Positions 7,952-15,554 of a stretch of 38,388 nucleotides of DNA are shown in pieces (position 1 is the stretch's first letter; each line of letters starts with the position of its first letter). The notes below the pieces were generated by a model. That model made no database searches. It was not told the origin of the DNA and saw only the letters and a program-made list of their open reading frames with translations. Location of the stretch: NCBI GenBank assembly GCA_002448975.1, contig DKBO01000184.1, positions 1,868 through 40,255 of the forward strand, given 5' to 3'. Origin of the DNA: Nitrospiraceae bacterium UBA6898. Its GTDB lineage: Bacteria > Nitrospirota > Thermodesulfovibrionia > Thermodesulfovibrionales > UBA6898. Both the position numbers and the translations under genes were made by a program.

Positions 7952-10663
7952 ATGCCGCATAGATTGTTTGGCAAAGCGTTACCTTTCTTTGGAGCGCTCC
8001 TCGCTCTGCTCATCGCCCTGCCCCAATCCCTTTCATTTTACATAGACTGGCTTTGGTTTCAGGATCTCGGGTTCGAAAAAATCTTCACCACAAGACTCAA
8101 TGCCCAGCTCATCTCTGCCCTTGCAGGCGGCCTTGTCGCATTCCTTTTCGCCTATATAAATCTCTGGATCGTGGTAACCGCGACCAGGGGAAGGTCCGTT
8201 ATCCTGCCCATGCATATTCAGGGCATGCCTCAGCTGAATATCTTGAAGCATATCGACAAGGTAAAGATCATTGTTCCTGCCCTGCTCGGCCTTTTTACTG
8301 CTCTTGTCTTCTCTGGCAACTGGCTGACGCTGCTCACATATCTGCACGCTGCTGAATTCACCTACGTCGACCCTATTTTCAACAAGAATGCTTCCTTTTA
8401 TGTCTTTACGCTGCCGCTGCTGGAGGTATTCTCGGGTTCGGCGATGCTGGTTCTCGCCGTATCACTCATCTCGGCTGCGCTCTTGTATCTCGTGAAAGGC
8501 GCGATCTTCATCCACTCAAAGGGGATTGGCGCAGAGCGGTCGGCACAGGTCCATCTCTCTGTCCTTGGGGGGATGATCTTCCTCGTACTGTCGCTCAATG
8601 CCTACATCAGCATGCATGCTATCCTTTCCTCGTCAACAGGGCTTATCGCCGGGGCAACTTATACGGACATCCATGCGACGATTCCGTTCCTCAAGGCGCA
8701 AATGATACTGGCAGTGGTCATTGCGGGGCTGCTCATCCTCAATGTCGTTCTGAAGCGCAGCATTCTGCTCATCGGAGGTATCGGCCTTTTCATTGCGGTA
8801 TCGTTCATCGGGAGTTCGATCTACCCCTCTGCCATTCATAAGTTCGTCGTAGCGCCCAATGAGCTCGTCAAAGAGACACCCTACATCAGGAACAATATCG
8901 CAGCAACGAGAAAAGCGTACAATATTGACGGAGTTGAAGAGCGTGACATTTCCGGGGGCACATCCCTCTCCAAGGCCGACATCAAGACCAACAGCGCGAC
9001 CGTCGAGAATATCAGGCTATGGGACCATAAGCCCCTCCTCGACACCTTCAGCCAGGTCCAGGAGATCCGGACCTACTACGATTTCACCTCCGTCGACAAT
9101 GACCGCTATATGATCGACGGCAAGTATCGTCAGACCATGCTTTCGGCAAGAGAGCTTTCATCAGAAAGCATACCGACAAGGAACTGGATCAATGAAACGC
9201 TCACCTTTACCCATGGATACGGACTGACCCTGGGCCCGGTCAACCAGGTGACGCCCGAGGGGCTTCCGGTCCTGTTCGTCAAGGACATACCTCCGGTTTC
9301 GTCCGCAAAGAACCTTGCGATCTCCCGTCCCGAGATCTATTTCGGAGAATTGTCGAGCAGTCATGTCATCGTCAATACGAATTCGAAGGAGTTCGACTAT
9401 CCGTCCGGTGAAAAGAATGTCTTTACGAGCTATGCAGGTTCACGAGGCGTGAAGATCGACTCATTGTTCAGGAAGCTGCTGTTCTCAGTACATTTCGGCT
9501 CGCTGAAACTCTTTCTGTCAAATGACATAACCCGGGACAGCCGGATACTCTTCGAAAGAAAGATATCCGACCGGGTCAGGAAGGTAATGCCCTTCCTCCT
9601 CCTTGACCGCGATCCCTATATGGTAATAACGGAAAAAGGCGAGCTTTTCTGGATCTATGACGCGTATACTGCCAGCAACCGTTTCCCCTACGCTCAGCAT
9701 CTGGGCAGAAAAAACAGCATCAACTATATCCGGAATTCCGTCAAAATTACGATCAACGCCTATGACGGTTCCGTGGTGTTCTACATTGCTGATGATAAAG
9801 ACCCGATTGTTGGAACATACGACCGGACTTTCCCCGGAATGCTACGCCCGCTCACAGAGATGCCTGCAGCCCTGAAAAGCCATCTCCGCTATCCGGAGGA
9901 CGTCTTTAATATCCAGACAGCGATCTATTCGACATATCATATGGAGGACCCTCAGATATTCTATAACCGTGAGGACCAGTGGGAGGTCCCGTCAATGGGT
10001 TCTGATTCCCAGTCAGAGGTCATGGAGCCCTACTACACGGTCATGAGACTTCCCGGGGAGAAGAAGGAAGAGTTCATCCTCATGCTTCCCTATACGCCAA
10101 AGAATAAACAGAACCTGGCAGCCTGGATGGTGGCGCGGAGCGACGGTGATGACTATGGAAAGCTGCTGGTCTACCGTTTCCCCAAGGACAGACTCGTTTA
10201 CGGCCCAAAGCAGATCGTCGCACGGATCAACCAGGACACCGAAATTTCACGCCAGATATCCCTCTGGGACCAACGCGGGTCGCAGGTCATGCAGGGGACC
10301 CTGCTTGTCATCCCTATCGAGGGATCGCTCATATATGTCCAGCCGCTGTATCTCAGGGCTGAATCCGGCAAGATCCCGGAACTGAAGAGGGTCATCGTAG
10401 CCTATGAAAACCGGATTGCCATGGAAGAAACCCTTGAACAGGCGCTGGCGAGGATCTTCGGAGACATCGGGATGCCGTCGAGTGAAAAATCTTCTGCTTC
10501 CGTCACCGTCACGGCTGAACAGCCGGAAGGCAATGTCGCTGCAACCGCGAAAGAGCATTTTGACCGTGCCATGAAGGCGCAGCGTGAAGGCGACTGGGCA
10601 CGCTACGGCGAAGAGATCCGGAAACTCGGGGATATCATCAGCAAGATGCAGAAGGGGAAATGA
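7952..10663 (+). CDS. UPF0182 family large membrane protein
   Basis: A 903-aa protein of the UPF0182 (COG1615) family. The N-terminal third holds about seven hydrophobic segments (for example residues 10-30, 55-75, 98-118, 150-175, 195-215, 250-270, 275-295) with the typical YIDWLWFQDLG motif after the first. The rest is a large hydrophilic domain with family-like segments such as YYDFTSVDNDRYMIDG, FTHGYG and GPVNQVTPEGLP, presumably outside the cytoplasm. It ends in a helical tail near residues 860-903. Function is not established for the family. ATG 7952 was chosen over the in-frame ATG at 7904 because GGAGG (7941-7945) lies 6-7 nt before it and the family normally starts shortly before the first membrane segment. 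Confidence 0.93.
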   Translation: MPHRLFGKALPFFGALLALLIALPQSLSFYIDWLWFQDLGFEKIFTTRLNAQLISALAGGLVAFLFAYINLWIVVTATRGRSVILPMHIQGMPQLNILKHIDKVKIIVPALLGLFTALVFSGNWLTLLTYLHAAEFTYVDPIFNKNASFYVFTLPLLEVFSGSAMLVLAVSLISAALLYLVKGAIFIHSKGIGAERSAQVHLSVLGGMIFLVLSLNAYISMHAILSSSTGLIAGATYTDIHATIPFLKAQMILAVVIAGLLILNVVLKRSILLIGGIGLFIAVSFIGSSIYPSAIHKFVVAPNELVKETPYIRNNIAATRKAYNIDGVEERDISGGTSLSKADIKTNSATVENIRLWDHKPLLDTFSQVQEIRTYYDFTSVDNDRYMIDGKYRQTMLSARELSSESIPTRNWINETLTFTHGYGLTLGPVNQVTPEGLPVLFVKDIPPVSSAKNLAISRPEIYFGELSSSHVIVNTNSKEFDYPSGEKNVFTSYAGSRGVKIDSLFRKLLFSVHFGSLKLFLSNDITRDSRILFERKISDRVRKVMPFLLLDRDPYMVITEKGELFWIYDAYTASNRFPYAQHLGRKNSINYIRNSVKITINAYDGSVVFYIADDKDPIVGTYDRTFPGMLRPLTEMPAALKSHLRYPEDVFNIQTAIYSTYHMEDPQIFYNREDQWEVPSMGSDSQSEVMEPYYTVMRLPGEKKEEFILMLPYTPKNKQNLAAWMVARSDGDDYGKLLVYRFPKDRLVYGPKQIVARINQDTEISRQISLWDQRGSQVMQGTLLVIPIEGSLIYVQPLYLRAESGKIPELKRVIVAYENRIAMEETLEQALARIFGDIGMPSSEKSSASVTVTAEQPEGNVAATAKEHFDRAMKAQREGDWARYGEEIRKLGDIISKMQKGK

Positions 10664-10727
10664 TGTCGCCTTGGTGAGTAAGGATTTCTGCCGAAGGGCT
10701 CACATACCGCCAAACGACGCCCCGTCC

Positions 10728-11750
10728 TCAGAACTGATAGGATATACTGAGTGAGCCGAAGTTGTCAGGGCTCTCCTGCCCCCTGAACTCTTTTGTGCGC
10801 AGGATCTGCGTGTAGGCCAGACGAAAACTGTGCAACTGGATCGCCGCACCAGCCTGCAGGTCGCCGACCCAAATATTCCGGTCCACGGAACGGCTGTCAG
10901 CAAAGGTATTGCCGTCCAAAAAGATATTATGCAGCACAGCCCTGCCCTCTACGCCCGCAAAGATATACCAGACAATACTGTGGGCATGCATGAAATATCC
11001 GGCACCGGGCAGGCTCGGCCGGATGCGCGGCGGCCCGAAATCCTTTTCGAGGGCCGGCCCCATCCTCACCGTAAACCCTGCGGCAGCGTAGGTGAAGACA
11101 TTGCCGAGCGCCCCGCCCAGGTGCGGGATCACGTCAACGTCCAGACCTAACAGTATGTCATCGCTGCTGAAGCGTCGCGCCTGTTCATAAAAGATCACGA
11201 CAGCAGCCTCGTTCTTCAGCTGATGGTCCCATCCTTGGGGCATGCGCAGACCAAACAGGGAGTGCCAGCCGCGCTGGACTTCACGGGCCATCGCTGCGGG
11301 ACCCACCACACCGATATTGAGTTCGACCTTATCGTACCGTTCACTGCCCTGGTTCGCCACGAGACCGAAGCCAAGATATAGCCAGCCTGCATACGGTCGA
11401 TCGTTTCTGATAACCTCTTTCGCGGTGATATCTTCCGGCGTATAGATGTTCTGTCCAAGCGAGAGGCTTGCCCGGGCGTGGATCCGGCCGTCCCGCATCG
11501 CCTTCACTTCTCCTGCGTCAAACCACGGCAGTCGGGCAGCAGTAGCCGTGATCCAGGGAATCGGCTCTGTAAGGCAGGACAGACGCGTACCATGCGTGAA
11601 ATGCCGGTCGGTCCCGCCGCCGAAGAAATCGTTTTCTGCCTGCAGACTGCAGACATAGCCATCACCCTCCTCAGCCGCCGCCGAAGATGCGGTCACGAGG
11701 CAGATGACCATGAACATGCCCTGCAACGTCCGTATCAGCATCCTATTCAT
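10728..11750 (-). CDS. lpxR: LpxR-like outer-membrane lipid A deacylase (DUF2219)
   Basis: A 340-aa protein with a signal peptide (MNRMLIRTLQGMFMVICLVTASSAAA, cleavage near residue 26), then the LpxR/DUF2219 signature AENDFFGGGTDRHFTHG with Asn40, Asp41 and Thr52 matching the known active-site positions, and NDRPYAGWLYLGFG. Alternating beta-strand segments and a C-terminal SLSISYQF ending in Phe are typical of a 12-strand outer-membrane barrel. LpxR removes the 3'-acyloxyacyl group of lipid A; here the activity is inferred from family. It points to an LPS-bearing outer membrane. It is read from the promoter at 11768-11795, and ends convergent with the UPF0182 gene. A second start, ATG three codons downstream, is also possible. 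Confidence 0.87.
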   Translation of the reverse strand: MNRMLIRTLQGMFMVICLVTASSAAAEEGDGYVCSLQAENDFFGGGTDRHFTHGTRLSCLTEPIPWITATAARLPWFDAGEVKAMRDGRIHARASLSLGQNIYTPEDITAKEVIRNDRPYAGWLYLGFGLVANQGSERYDKVELNIGVVGPAAMAREVQRGWHSLFGLRMPQGWDHQLKNEAAVVIFYEQARRFSSDDILLGLDVDVIPHLGGALGNVFTYAAAGFTVRMGPALEKDFGPPRIRPSLPGAGYFMHAHSIVWYIFAGVEGRAVLHNIFLDGNTFADSRSVDRNIWVGDLQAGAAIQLHSFRLAYTQILRTKEFRGQESPDNFGSLSISYQF

Positions 11751-11767
11751 TCACCTTTCAGGCTGTG

Positions 11768-11795
11768 ATTCTATCATAGAAGCGAAGAACGTCAA
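11768..11795 (-). promoter_or_regulatory. Promoter of the lpxR-like gene
   Basis: The minus strand reads TTGACG (11790-11795), 16 bp, TAGAAT (11768-11773), five of six consensus bases in each hexamer. The start site would lie near 11761, giving a leader of only about 10 nt to ATG 11750, with AAAGG in between. Confidence 0.6.
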
Positions 11796-11844
11796 TCAAC
11801 AAGCCGTCTTCATTGTCAGAGAAATCACATCATGCCGCCACAAT

Positions 11845-11856
11845 AGGATATATCCT
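11845..11856. promoter_or_regulatory. 12-bp perfect palindrome between lpxR-like and mscS-like genes
   Basis: AGGATATATCCT is self-complementary and lies in the divergent intergenic region upstream of both promoters. It might bind a dimeric regulator, but no partner is identified. Confidence 0.3.
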
Positions 11857-11915
11857 CGTGGAGCTGTACCCATTCCGTAATCGCTGTGCGGGCTGAGGCC
11901 ATGCAGTTCCCTCTC

Positions 11916-11944
11916 TTGGCCTGAAGAGAAGAAATCGTTATACT
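11916..11944 (+). promoter_or_regulatory. Promoter of the mscS-like gene, close to the start codon
   Basis: TTGGCC (11916-11921), 17 bp, TATACT (11939-11944). The expected start site falls at or beside ATG 11951, implying a leaderless or almost leaderless transcript, unless translation begins at the in-frame ATG at 11972. Confidence 0.55.
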
Positions 11945-11950
11945 AAGGCC

Positions 11951-12997
11951 ATGATCAGACTGGTCGAGGCCATGAACATATCGTCTCCCGCAGTGAACGC
12001 GCTGCTTTCCGTCTTCGCCTTCGTGGTCGTGGCCAAGATCGCCGACCTCCTGGTCGATAAGGTACTTCGGAAATTCAGCCGCTTTACGAAGACCGACCTG
12101 GATGACCGGATAATCGATGTAGTGCACAGGCCAATATTTTTTACGATCCTGTTCCTGGGCATCATCGCGACGGCCCTGCATTTCGGACCGTCCGAAAATG
12201 TGCTATGGTATACATCGGGCAGCCTCTACTCGCTGCTTGCAGTGATCTGGTGTGTTGCTGCGGTACGCATAAGCAACACCGTAATCGAGCATGCGGTCAT
12301 GAAGGTATCTGATGTGACCGGAATGAGCCGTGACATCATCCCCCTCGTCGAGAACGTTACCCGCATCGTCATCATCGTTGCTGCGGTCATGATCGTGCTC
12401 TCGATCTGGAAGATCAACATAACACCGGTCATCGCCTCTGCCGGAATAGCCGGTGCTGCCGTGGCTTTTGCTGCAAAAGATACGATCGCCAATTTCTTCG
12501 GCGGCATAAGCGTTTTTGTGGACAAACCCTTCAAGATCGGTGACTACATCGTGCTCGATAAGGGTGAGCGCGGGGAGGTGGTAGCGATCGGGGTGAGAAG
12601 CACGAGGATAAAAACGCGGGACGACGTCCAGATAACCATACCCAACTCGATCATCGCAAACACGAAGGTGATCAACGAAAGCGCACCTATCCCGAACTTC
12701 CGCGTGCGCATTCCGGTCTCGGTCGCCTACGGAAGCGACATCGACAAGGTCCAGGAGGTGCTCCTTGAGGTGGCCGGACAGAACAAAAATGTGATCCCTG
12801 AACCCTCACCCCGCGTCCGCTTTCGCGAGTTCGGCGAGTCGTCCCTGAACTTCGAGCTCCTCTGCTGGACAAAAGAACCTTCCCTGCGGGGACTGACCGT
12901 CCATGAGCTGAACTGCGAGATCTACAAAACGTTTGCCGCATCGGGCATCACCATCCCTTTCCCGCAACGGGACGTCCATATCCGTCCGGACTCCTGA
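11951..12997 (+). CDS. MscS-family mechanosensitive ion channel
   Basis: A 348-aa protein with N-terminal transmembrane segments around residues 13-32, 58-78 and 90-110, a further pair at about 130-155, and the pore-lining TM3 region ITPVIASAGIAGAAVAFAAKDTIANFFGGISVFVDKPF with the Gly/Ala packing pattern of MscS. It is followed by the beta domain (GDYIV, GEVVAIGVRSTRIKTRDDVQITIPNSIIANTKVIN) and the alpha/beta C-terminal domain. It would release solutes on hypo-osmotic shock from the inner membrane. It has two more predicted N-terminal helices than E. coli MscS (286 aa). No good ribosome site precedes ATG 11951; the promoter position suggests leaderless initiation there, or a start at ATG 11972 after GAGG. 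Confidence 0.92.
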   Translation: MIRLVEAMNISSPAVNALLSVFAFVVVAKIADLLVDKVLRKFSRFTKTDLDDRIIDVVHRPIFFTILFLGIIATALHFGPSENVLWYTSGSLYSLLAVIWCVAAVRISNTVIEHAVMKVSDVTGMSRDIIPLVENVTRIVIIVAAVMIVLSIWKINITPVIASAGIAGAAVAFAAKDTIANFFGGISVFVDKPFKIGDYIVLDKGERGEVVAIGVRSTRIKTRDDVQITIPNSIIANTKVINESAPIPNFRVRIPVSVAYGSDIDKVQEVLLEVAGQNKNVIPEPSPRVRFREFGESSLNFELLCWTKEPSLRGLTVHELNCEIYKTFAASGITIPFPQRDVHIRPDS

Positions 12998-13018
12998 GCA
13001 GCCTGTGGCAATTGCTGT

Positions 13019-13471
13019 TCAGTCTATCCAGAGATAACCGGTATGTATCCAGCCGGCCTCCCCCCATTCGTTCTTGACCCGCACCCATGCCCCCTTTCTT
13101 TGAAGGACGACGAAGGCGTCATACTGCTCTGCCGGACTCCACTTCGTTCTGTTGTAACGCTTTCCGGGGCCCTTTCGTGCATTTACCACCGCCCGCTTTA
13201 CCACGGCACACCGGTTCCGCGTCGTCACGAGACCGCTATGGATCCAGTTGACATCACCGTCAACGTCCTGAACCGCATACCAGTCCCCCTCAGTTGAGGC
13301 ACCGACCTTCCTGAATGGCATATTACGGTAGACCTCCCAGACTTTCGTATACTGCACACCCGGTCCTGAACGGATGTTCGCCTTAGACGTGCTGACACAG
13401 AGCGCCTGAGCGTAAGGCCGTGCGCCGAGCAGAAACGCGACCGCTGCCGCGGTGGAAAGCAGTTTTTTCAT
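13019..13471 (-). CDS. Secreted protein with two bacterial SH3 domains
   Basis: A 150-aa protein with a signal peptide (MKKLLSTAAAVAFLLGARPYAQA, cleavage near residue 23) and two SH3b repeats. The first spans about residues 26-85 (ANIRSGPGVQYTKVWEVY ... WYAVQDVDGDVNWIHSGLV) and the second about 88-150 (AVVNARKGPGKRYNRTKWS ... WVRVKNEWGEAGWIHTGYL). SH3b domains commonly bind peptidoglycan or target periplasmic proteins. Its ATG overlaps the stop of the upstream FKBP gene as ATGA, so translation is coupled. It ends convergent with the mscS-like gene, 21 bp apart. There is no catalytic domain. Confidence 0.87.
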   Translation of the reverse strand: MKKLLSTAAAVAFLLGARPYAQALCVSTSKANIRSGPGVQYTKVWEVYRNMPFRKVGASTEGDWYAVQDVDGDVNWIHSGLVTTRNRCAVVKRAVVNARKGPGKRYNRTKWSPAEQYDAFVVLQRKGAWVRVKNEWGEAGWIHTGYLWID

Positions 13472-13938
13472 ACCATGCTCCTCTCACTACTGCAGTCTCC
13501 CGCTCTCCGGGTCCGTTGGATCCGGGAAAGCCTGATCCGGTACGTCAGGTCTCTGCCTGCAAGGGGATGGTTCGTGTTCAGCATCACATCGGAGTCGCTG
13601 ACATCCGACACCGCCAGCACGGCTCTCCTTCCGTTCGCTGTCCTTACACAGAGGTATTTGCCCACCTCAAGGGATATACCGCTCGGGAGTTTTTCTTTGC
13701 TCAGCGTCACAAGGTTCTCCTCGCTCTTTCTGCCGTATGCTTTTTCCATAGGAATGGTGACGGTCTTTTCATCCCCTTCGCACATACCGATAACAGCCTC
13801 TTCGAATCCCGTGATTACCTGATGCCGGCCGATGGTAAATTCGACCACATCTCCAGATGAACCGGCGCGATAACCGGACGCAGCATGCGAAAGGCATTGA
13901 TACAAGACTTTTACGTTATCTCCATGGCCCGCAGTCAT
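13468..13938 (-). CDS. FKBP-type peptidyl-prolyl cis-trans isomerase, SlyD-like
   Basis: A 156-aa protein with an interrupted FKBP fold: VKVLYQC at the start, GDVVEFTIGRHQVITGFEEAVIGMCEGDEKTVTIPMEKAYG, then an insert-in-flap domain around residues 73-120, and a return strand LTYRIRLSRI. It accelerates prolyl isomerisation and may act as a chaperone in the cytoplasm. It lacks the His/Cys-rich metal-binding tail of E. coli SlyD. The ATG at 13936-13938 follows AAAGGGGTGAT. The stop overlaps the start of the SH3-domain gene, an unusual pairing of a cytoplasmic folding factor and an exported protein. Confidence 0.88.
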   Translation of the reverse strand: MTAGHGDNVKVLYQCLSHAASGYRAGSSGDVVEFTIGRHQVITGFEEAVIGMCEGDEKTVTIPMEKAYGRKSEENLVTLSKEKLPSGISLEVGKYLCVRTANGRRAVLAVSDVSDSDVMLNTNHPLAGRDLTYRIRLSRIQRTRRAGDCSSERSMV

Positions 13939-14332
13939 GATAGATCACCCCTTTCTTTTTTTCCGCTTCAATACGGGTAGACAGGGCAAATTGCCGCGTC
14001 AGGACCGAAAAAGAGCGGCAGCAGAAAAATGACATGAAAAACAGTGAGTTACAAGATAATATGAAGCGTTAACGGGGGCTTGAAGGAGGAGAGACGTCAA
14101 AACCCCAATACCGCAGGGAGCGGCCGGAGTTGATCTTGAGGAAAATGGTTATCCTATCCATATATATTTTTACACCTTATCCGCTGAAGGTGTCAAGGAC
14201 GCAGCTGTCATACATGTGCTGTCAAAGGAACGTGCGGCGACGCAGCTGCTACAGTGCCGTGACTATCCCAAGGATGGGCGTGTTCGTGCAAACACTGAGC
14301 GCCTGAGGGCATTCGCGACCTTAGTCCGTCGA
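13939..14332. other. Intergenic region with a coding-like frame lacking a start codon
   Basis: From a TGA at about 14079 a plus-strand frame stays open through 14332 and beyond. It is preceded by a very strong ribosome-site-like AAGGAGGAGA (14082-14091) but contains no ATG, GTG or TTG near it. The frame has plausible codon use (for instance DLEENGYPIHIYFYTLSAEG, then RDYPKDGRVRANTERL). It could be a decayed gene or chance. A hairpin ACACCTT/AAGGTGT lies near 14171-14192. The decamer GACGCAGCTG occurs twice near 14199 and 14238. Confidence 0.3.
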
Positions 14333-14524
14333 TCAGATCTTCGCCGGTCTGCAGAGGTTCACCTCTTCATGGGCAGCCCGGCCGCATTTTCTGCAAAAAA
14401 ACCTGGCATCCCGCACAAGCTGCCTGACCACATCCGGGTCCTCCCGCTTTGCTATCTTGCAGAGGTGTGCTTCACTGGAGCAGTCATCCCCGCCTTTACA
14501 CGGGTGTTCTCGTTCTTTGCTCAT
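14333..14524 (-). CDS. Small Cys-rich putative metal-binding protein, divergent from ferritin
   Basis: A 63-aa protein with six Cys (9, 15, 22, 44, 47, 58) and His at 7, 20 and 52. FFCRKCGRAAH gives a CxxC pair and LVRDARFFC a preceding helix, suggesting one or two zinc or iron sites. ATG 14522-14524 has an excellent GAGGAGGG ribosome site. It is divergent from the ferritin gene, with 72 bp between start codons, so both may share control by iron or stress. The opposite strand carries an open frame that runs on into ferritin; the ribosome site and Cys spacing favour the minus-strand reading. Function unknown; iron handling is only a contextual guess. Confidence 0.75.
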   Translation of the reverse strand: MSKEREHPCKGGDDCSSEAHLCKIAKREDPDVVRQLVRDARFFCRKCGRAAHEEVNLCRPAKI

Positions 14525-14557
14525 GGCGCCCTCCTCATGTCCGCGATTTCGCTTTCA

Positions 14558-14566
14558 TGGTATTAT
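14558..14566 (+). promoter_or_regulatory. Extended -10 element of the ferritin promoter
   Basis: TGGTATTAT matches TGnTATAAT closely; no convincing -35 precedes it. The start site near 14573 leaves a leader of about 24 nt to ATG 14597. Confidence 0.45.
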
Positions 14567-14596
14567 ATGAAAAATCGTCACGGAAAGGGGTACTAC

Positions 14597-15145
14597 ATGC
14601 TTGCACAGAAGATGGAAGACGCACTGAACGAACAGATGAACCGCGAGATGTATTCTGCTTATCTCTATATGGCCATGTCATCCCATTGCGCGAACAAAGG
14701 ACTCAAGGGCTTTGCCAATTGGTTTATGGTCCAGTATCACGAAGAGATGTTCCATGCCATGAAAATCTATGAGTACGTCAACCTCCAGGGCGGCAAGGCA
14801 GTGTTGAAGGCATTGCAGCAGCCGCCGTCGACGTTCGTATCTCCCCTGGAGATGTATACCAAGACGCTCGAACACGAGCAGTTCATCACACGGTCCATCA
14901 ATGATCTTATGGAACTGGCCATAGCCGAAAAAGACCATGCCAGCCAGATATTCCTTCAGTGGTATGTCACCGAGCAGGTCGAGGAAGAGAGCAACGACAA
15001 TGAGATCATCTCTCAGCTCGTCATCATCAGGGACGATCCGAACGGCCTGATGATGCTCGACCGGGAGCTCGCTGGAAGAGTCACGACCGTCCCGACTGAG
15101 TACAGCAAGGGACTGCAGGCAGCGCTAAAGGGAGCTGCGGCCTGA
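14597..15145 (+). CDS. ftnA: Bacterial non-haem ferritin
   Basis: A 182-aa ferritin that stores iron as a mineral inside a 24-mer shell. The ferroxidase ligands sit at the canonical numbers: Glu17 in NREMYSAY, Glu50 and His53 in YHEEMFHAM, with further acidic ligands in the AIAEKDHASQ and EQVEEE segments. ATG 14597 was chosen because AAAGGGG lies 6 nt upstream and the protein then aligns exactly with FtnA numbering. The frame stays open for a further 127 codons upstream, but that part lies opposite the Cys-rich mini-gene. No haem-ligand Met typical of bacterioferritin was recognised. Confidence 0.95.
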   Translation: MLAQKMEDALNEQMNREMYSAYLYMAMSSHCANKGLKGFANWFMVQYHEEMFHAMKIYEYVNLQGGKAVLKALQQPPSTFVSPLEMYTKTLEHEQFITRSINDLMELAIAEKDHASQIFLQWYVTEQVEEESNDNEIISQLVIIRDDPNGLMMLDRELAGRVTTVPTEYSKGLQAALKGAAA

Positions 15146-15231
15146 CCGCTGCGCATCTTTCCTTTGCAGCTGAGGCCGGGCACTGCACCGGTCTTTGTAA
15201 CGTTTTATTTGGTCGTGATGCATAGCGCTGC

Positions 15232-15510
15232 ATGAGCAATCCTGCCGGCAAAGGGTGGTGTGTCTATATCCTGCTCTGCCGCAGCACGCATCTCTATACC
15301 GGCATCACCAACGATATCGGGAAAAGGCTGAAGGAGCATGAGCAGGGGACAGGCAGCAGATTTGTGCGTTCACACCTGCCGTTTACCCTGATCCGGACCA
15401 TACCCTGCAGTTCCGGCAGAGAGGCAAGAAGTCTTGAGTACGGGATAAAGAAACTGTCCCGGAAGAAAAAAATGGGATTTCTGGGTCTTGCGGACGATCA
15501 GCTGACGTGA
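15232..15510 (+). CDS. GIY-YIG endonuclease-like protein (UPF0213/YhbQ type)
   Basis: A 92-aa single-domain GIY-YIG protein: WCVYILLC is the GVY-type strand, LYTGIT the YIG-type strand, then KRLKEHEQG with the Arg/His helix, and a Glu-bearing helix REARSLEYGIKKLSRKKK. The family includes YhbQ and YhbQ-like DNA-damage nucleases; substrates are poorly defined. ATG 15232 lacks a strong ribosome site. The stop is directly followed by a strong hairpin at 15511-15543. It converges with the citrate synthase gene. Confidence 0.9.
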   Translation: MSNPAGKGWCVYILLCRSTHLYTGITNDIGKRLKEHEQGTGSRFVRSHLPFTLIRTIPCSSGREARSLEYGIKKLSRKKKMGFLGLADDQLT

Positions 15511-15543
15511 GCAGTCCCCCGGCTGATCACGTCGGGGAACTGC
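15511..15543. terminator. Hairpin between convergent GIY-YIG and citrate synthase genes
   Basis: The arms GCAGTCCCCCG (15511-15521) and CGGGGAACTGC (15533-15543) pair in 10 of 11 positions with an 11-nt loop. It starts at the base after the GIY-YIG stop codon and ends 12 bp from the citrate synthase stop. No T-run follows on either strand, so it may stop transcription weakly or protect 3' ends. Confidence 0.5.
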
Positions 15544-15554
15544 AGGAAACAGGA

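Noticed and set aside
10664..10727. Inverted sequences GTGAG/CTCAC between the UPF0182 and lpxR-like genes
   Set aside because: Only short imperfect pairing and no T-run; not enough to call a terminator.
14216..14596. N-terminal extension of ferritin by 127 residues
   Set aside because: The in-frame extension has no ferritin features and lies opposite the Cys-rich gene; ATG 14597 has its own ribosome site and gives canonical residue numbers.
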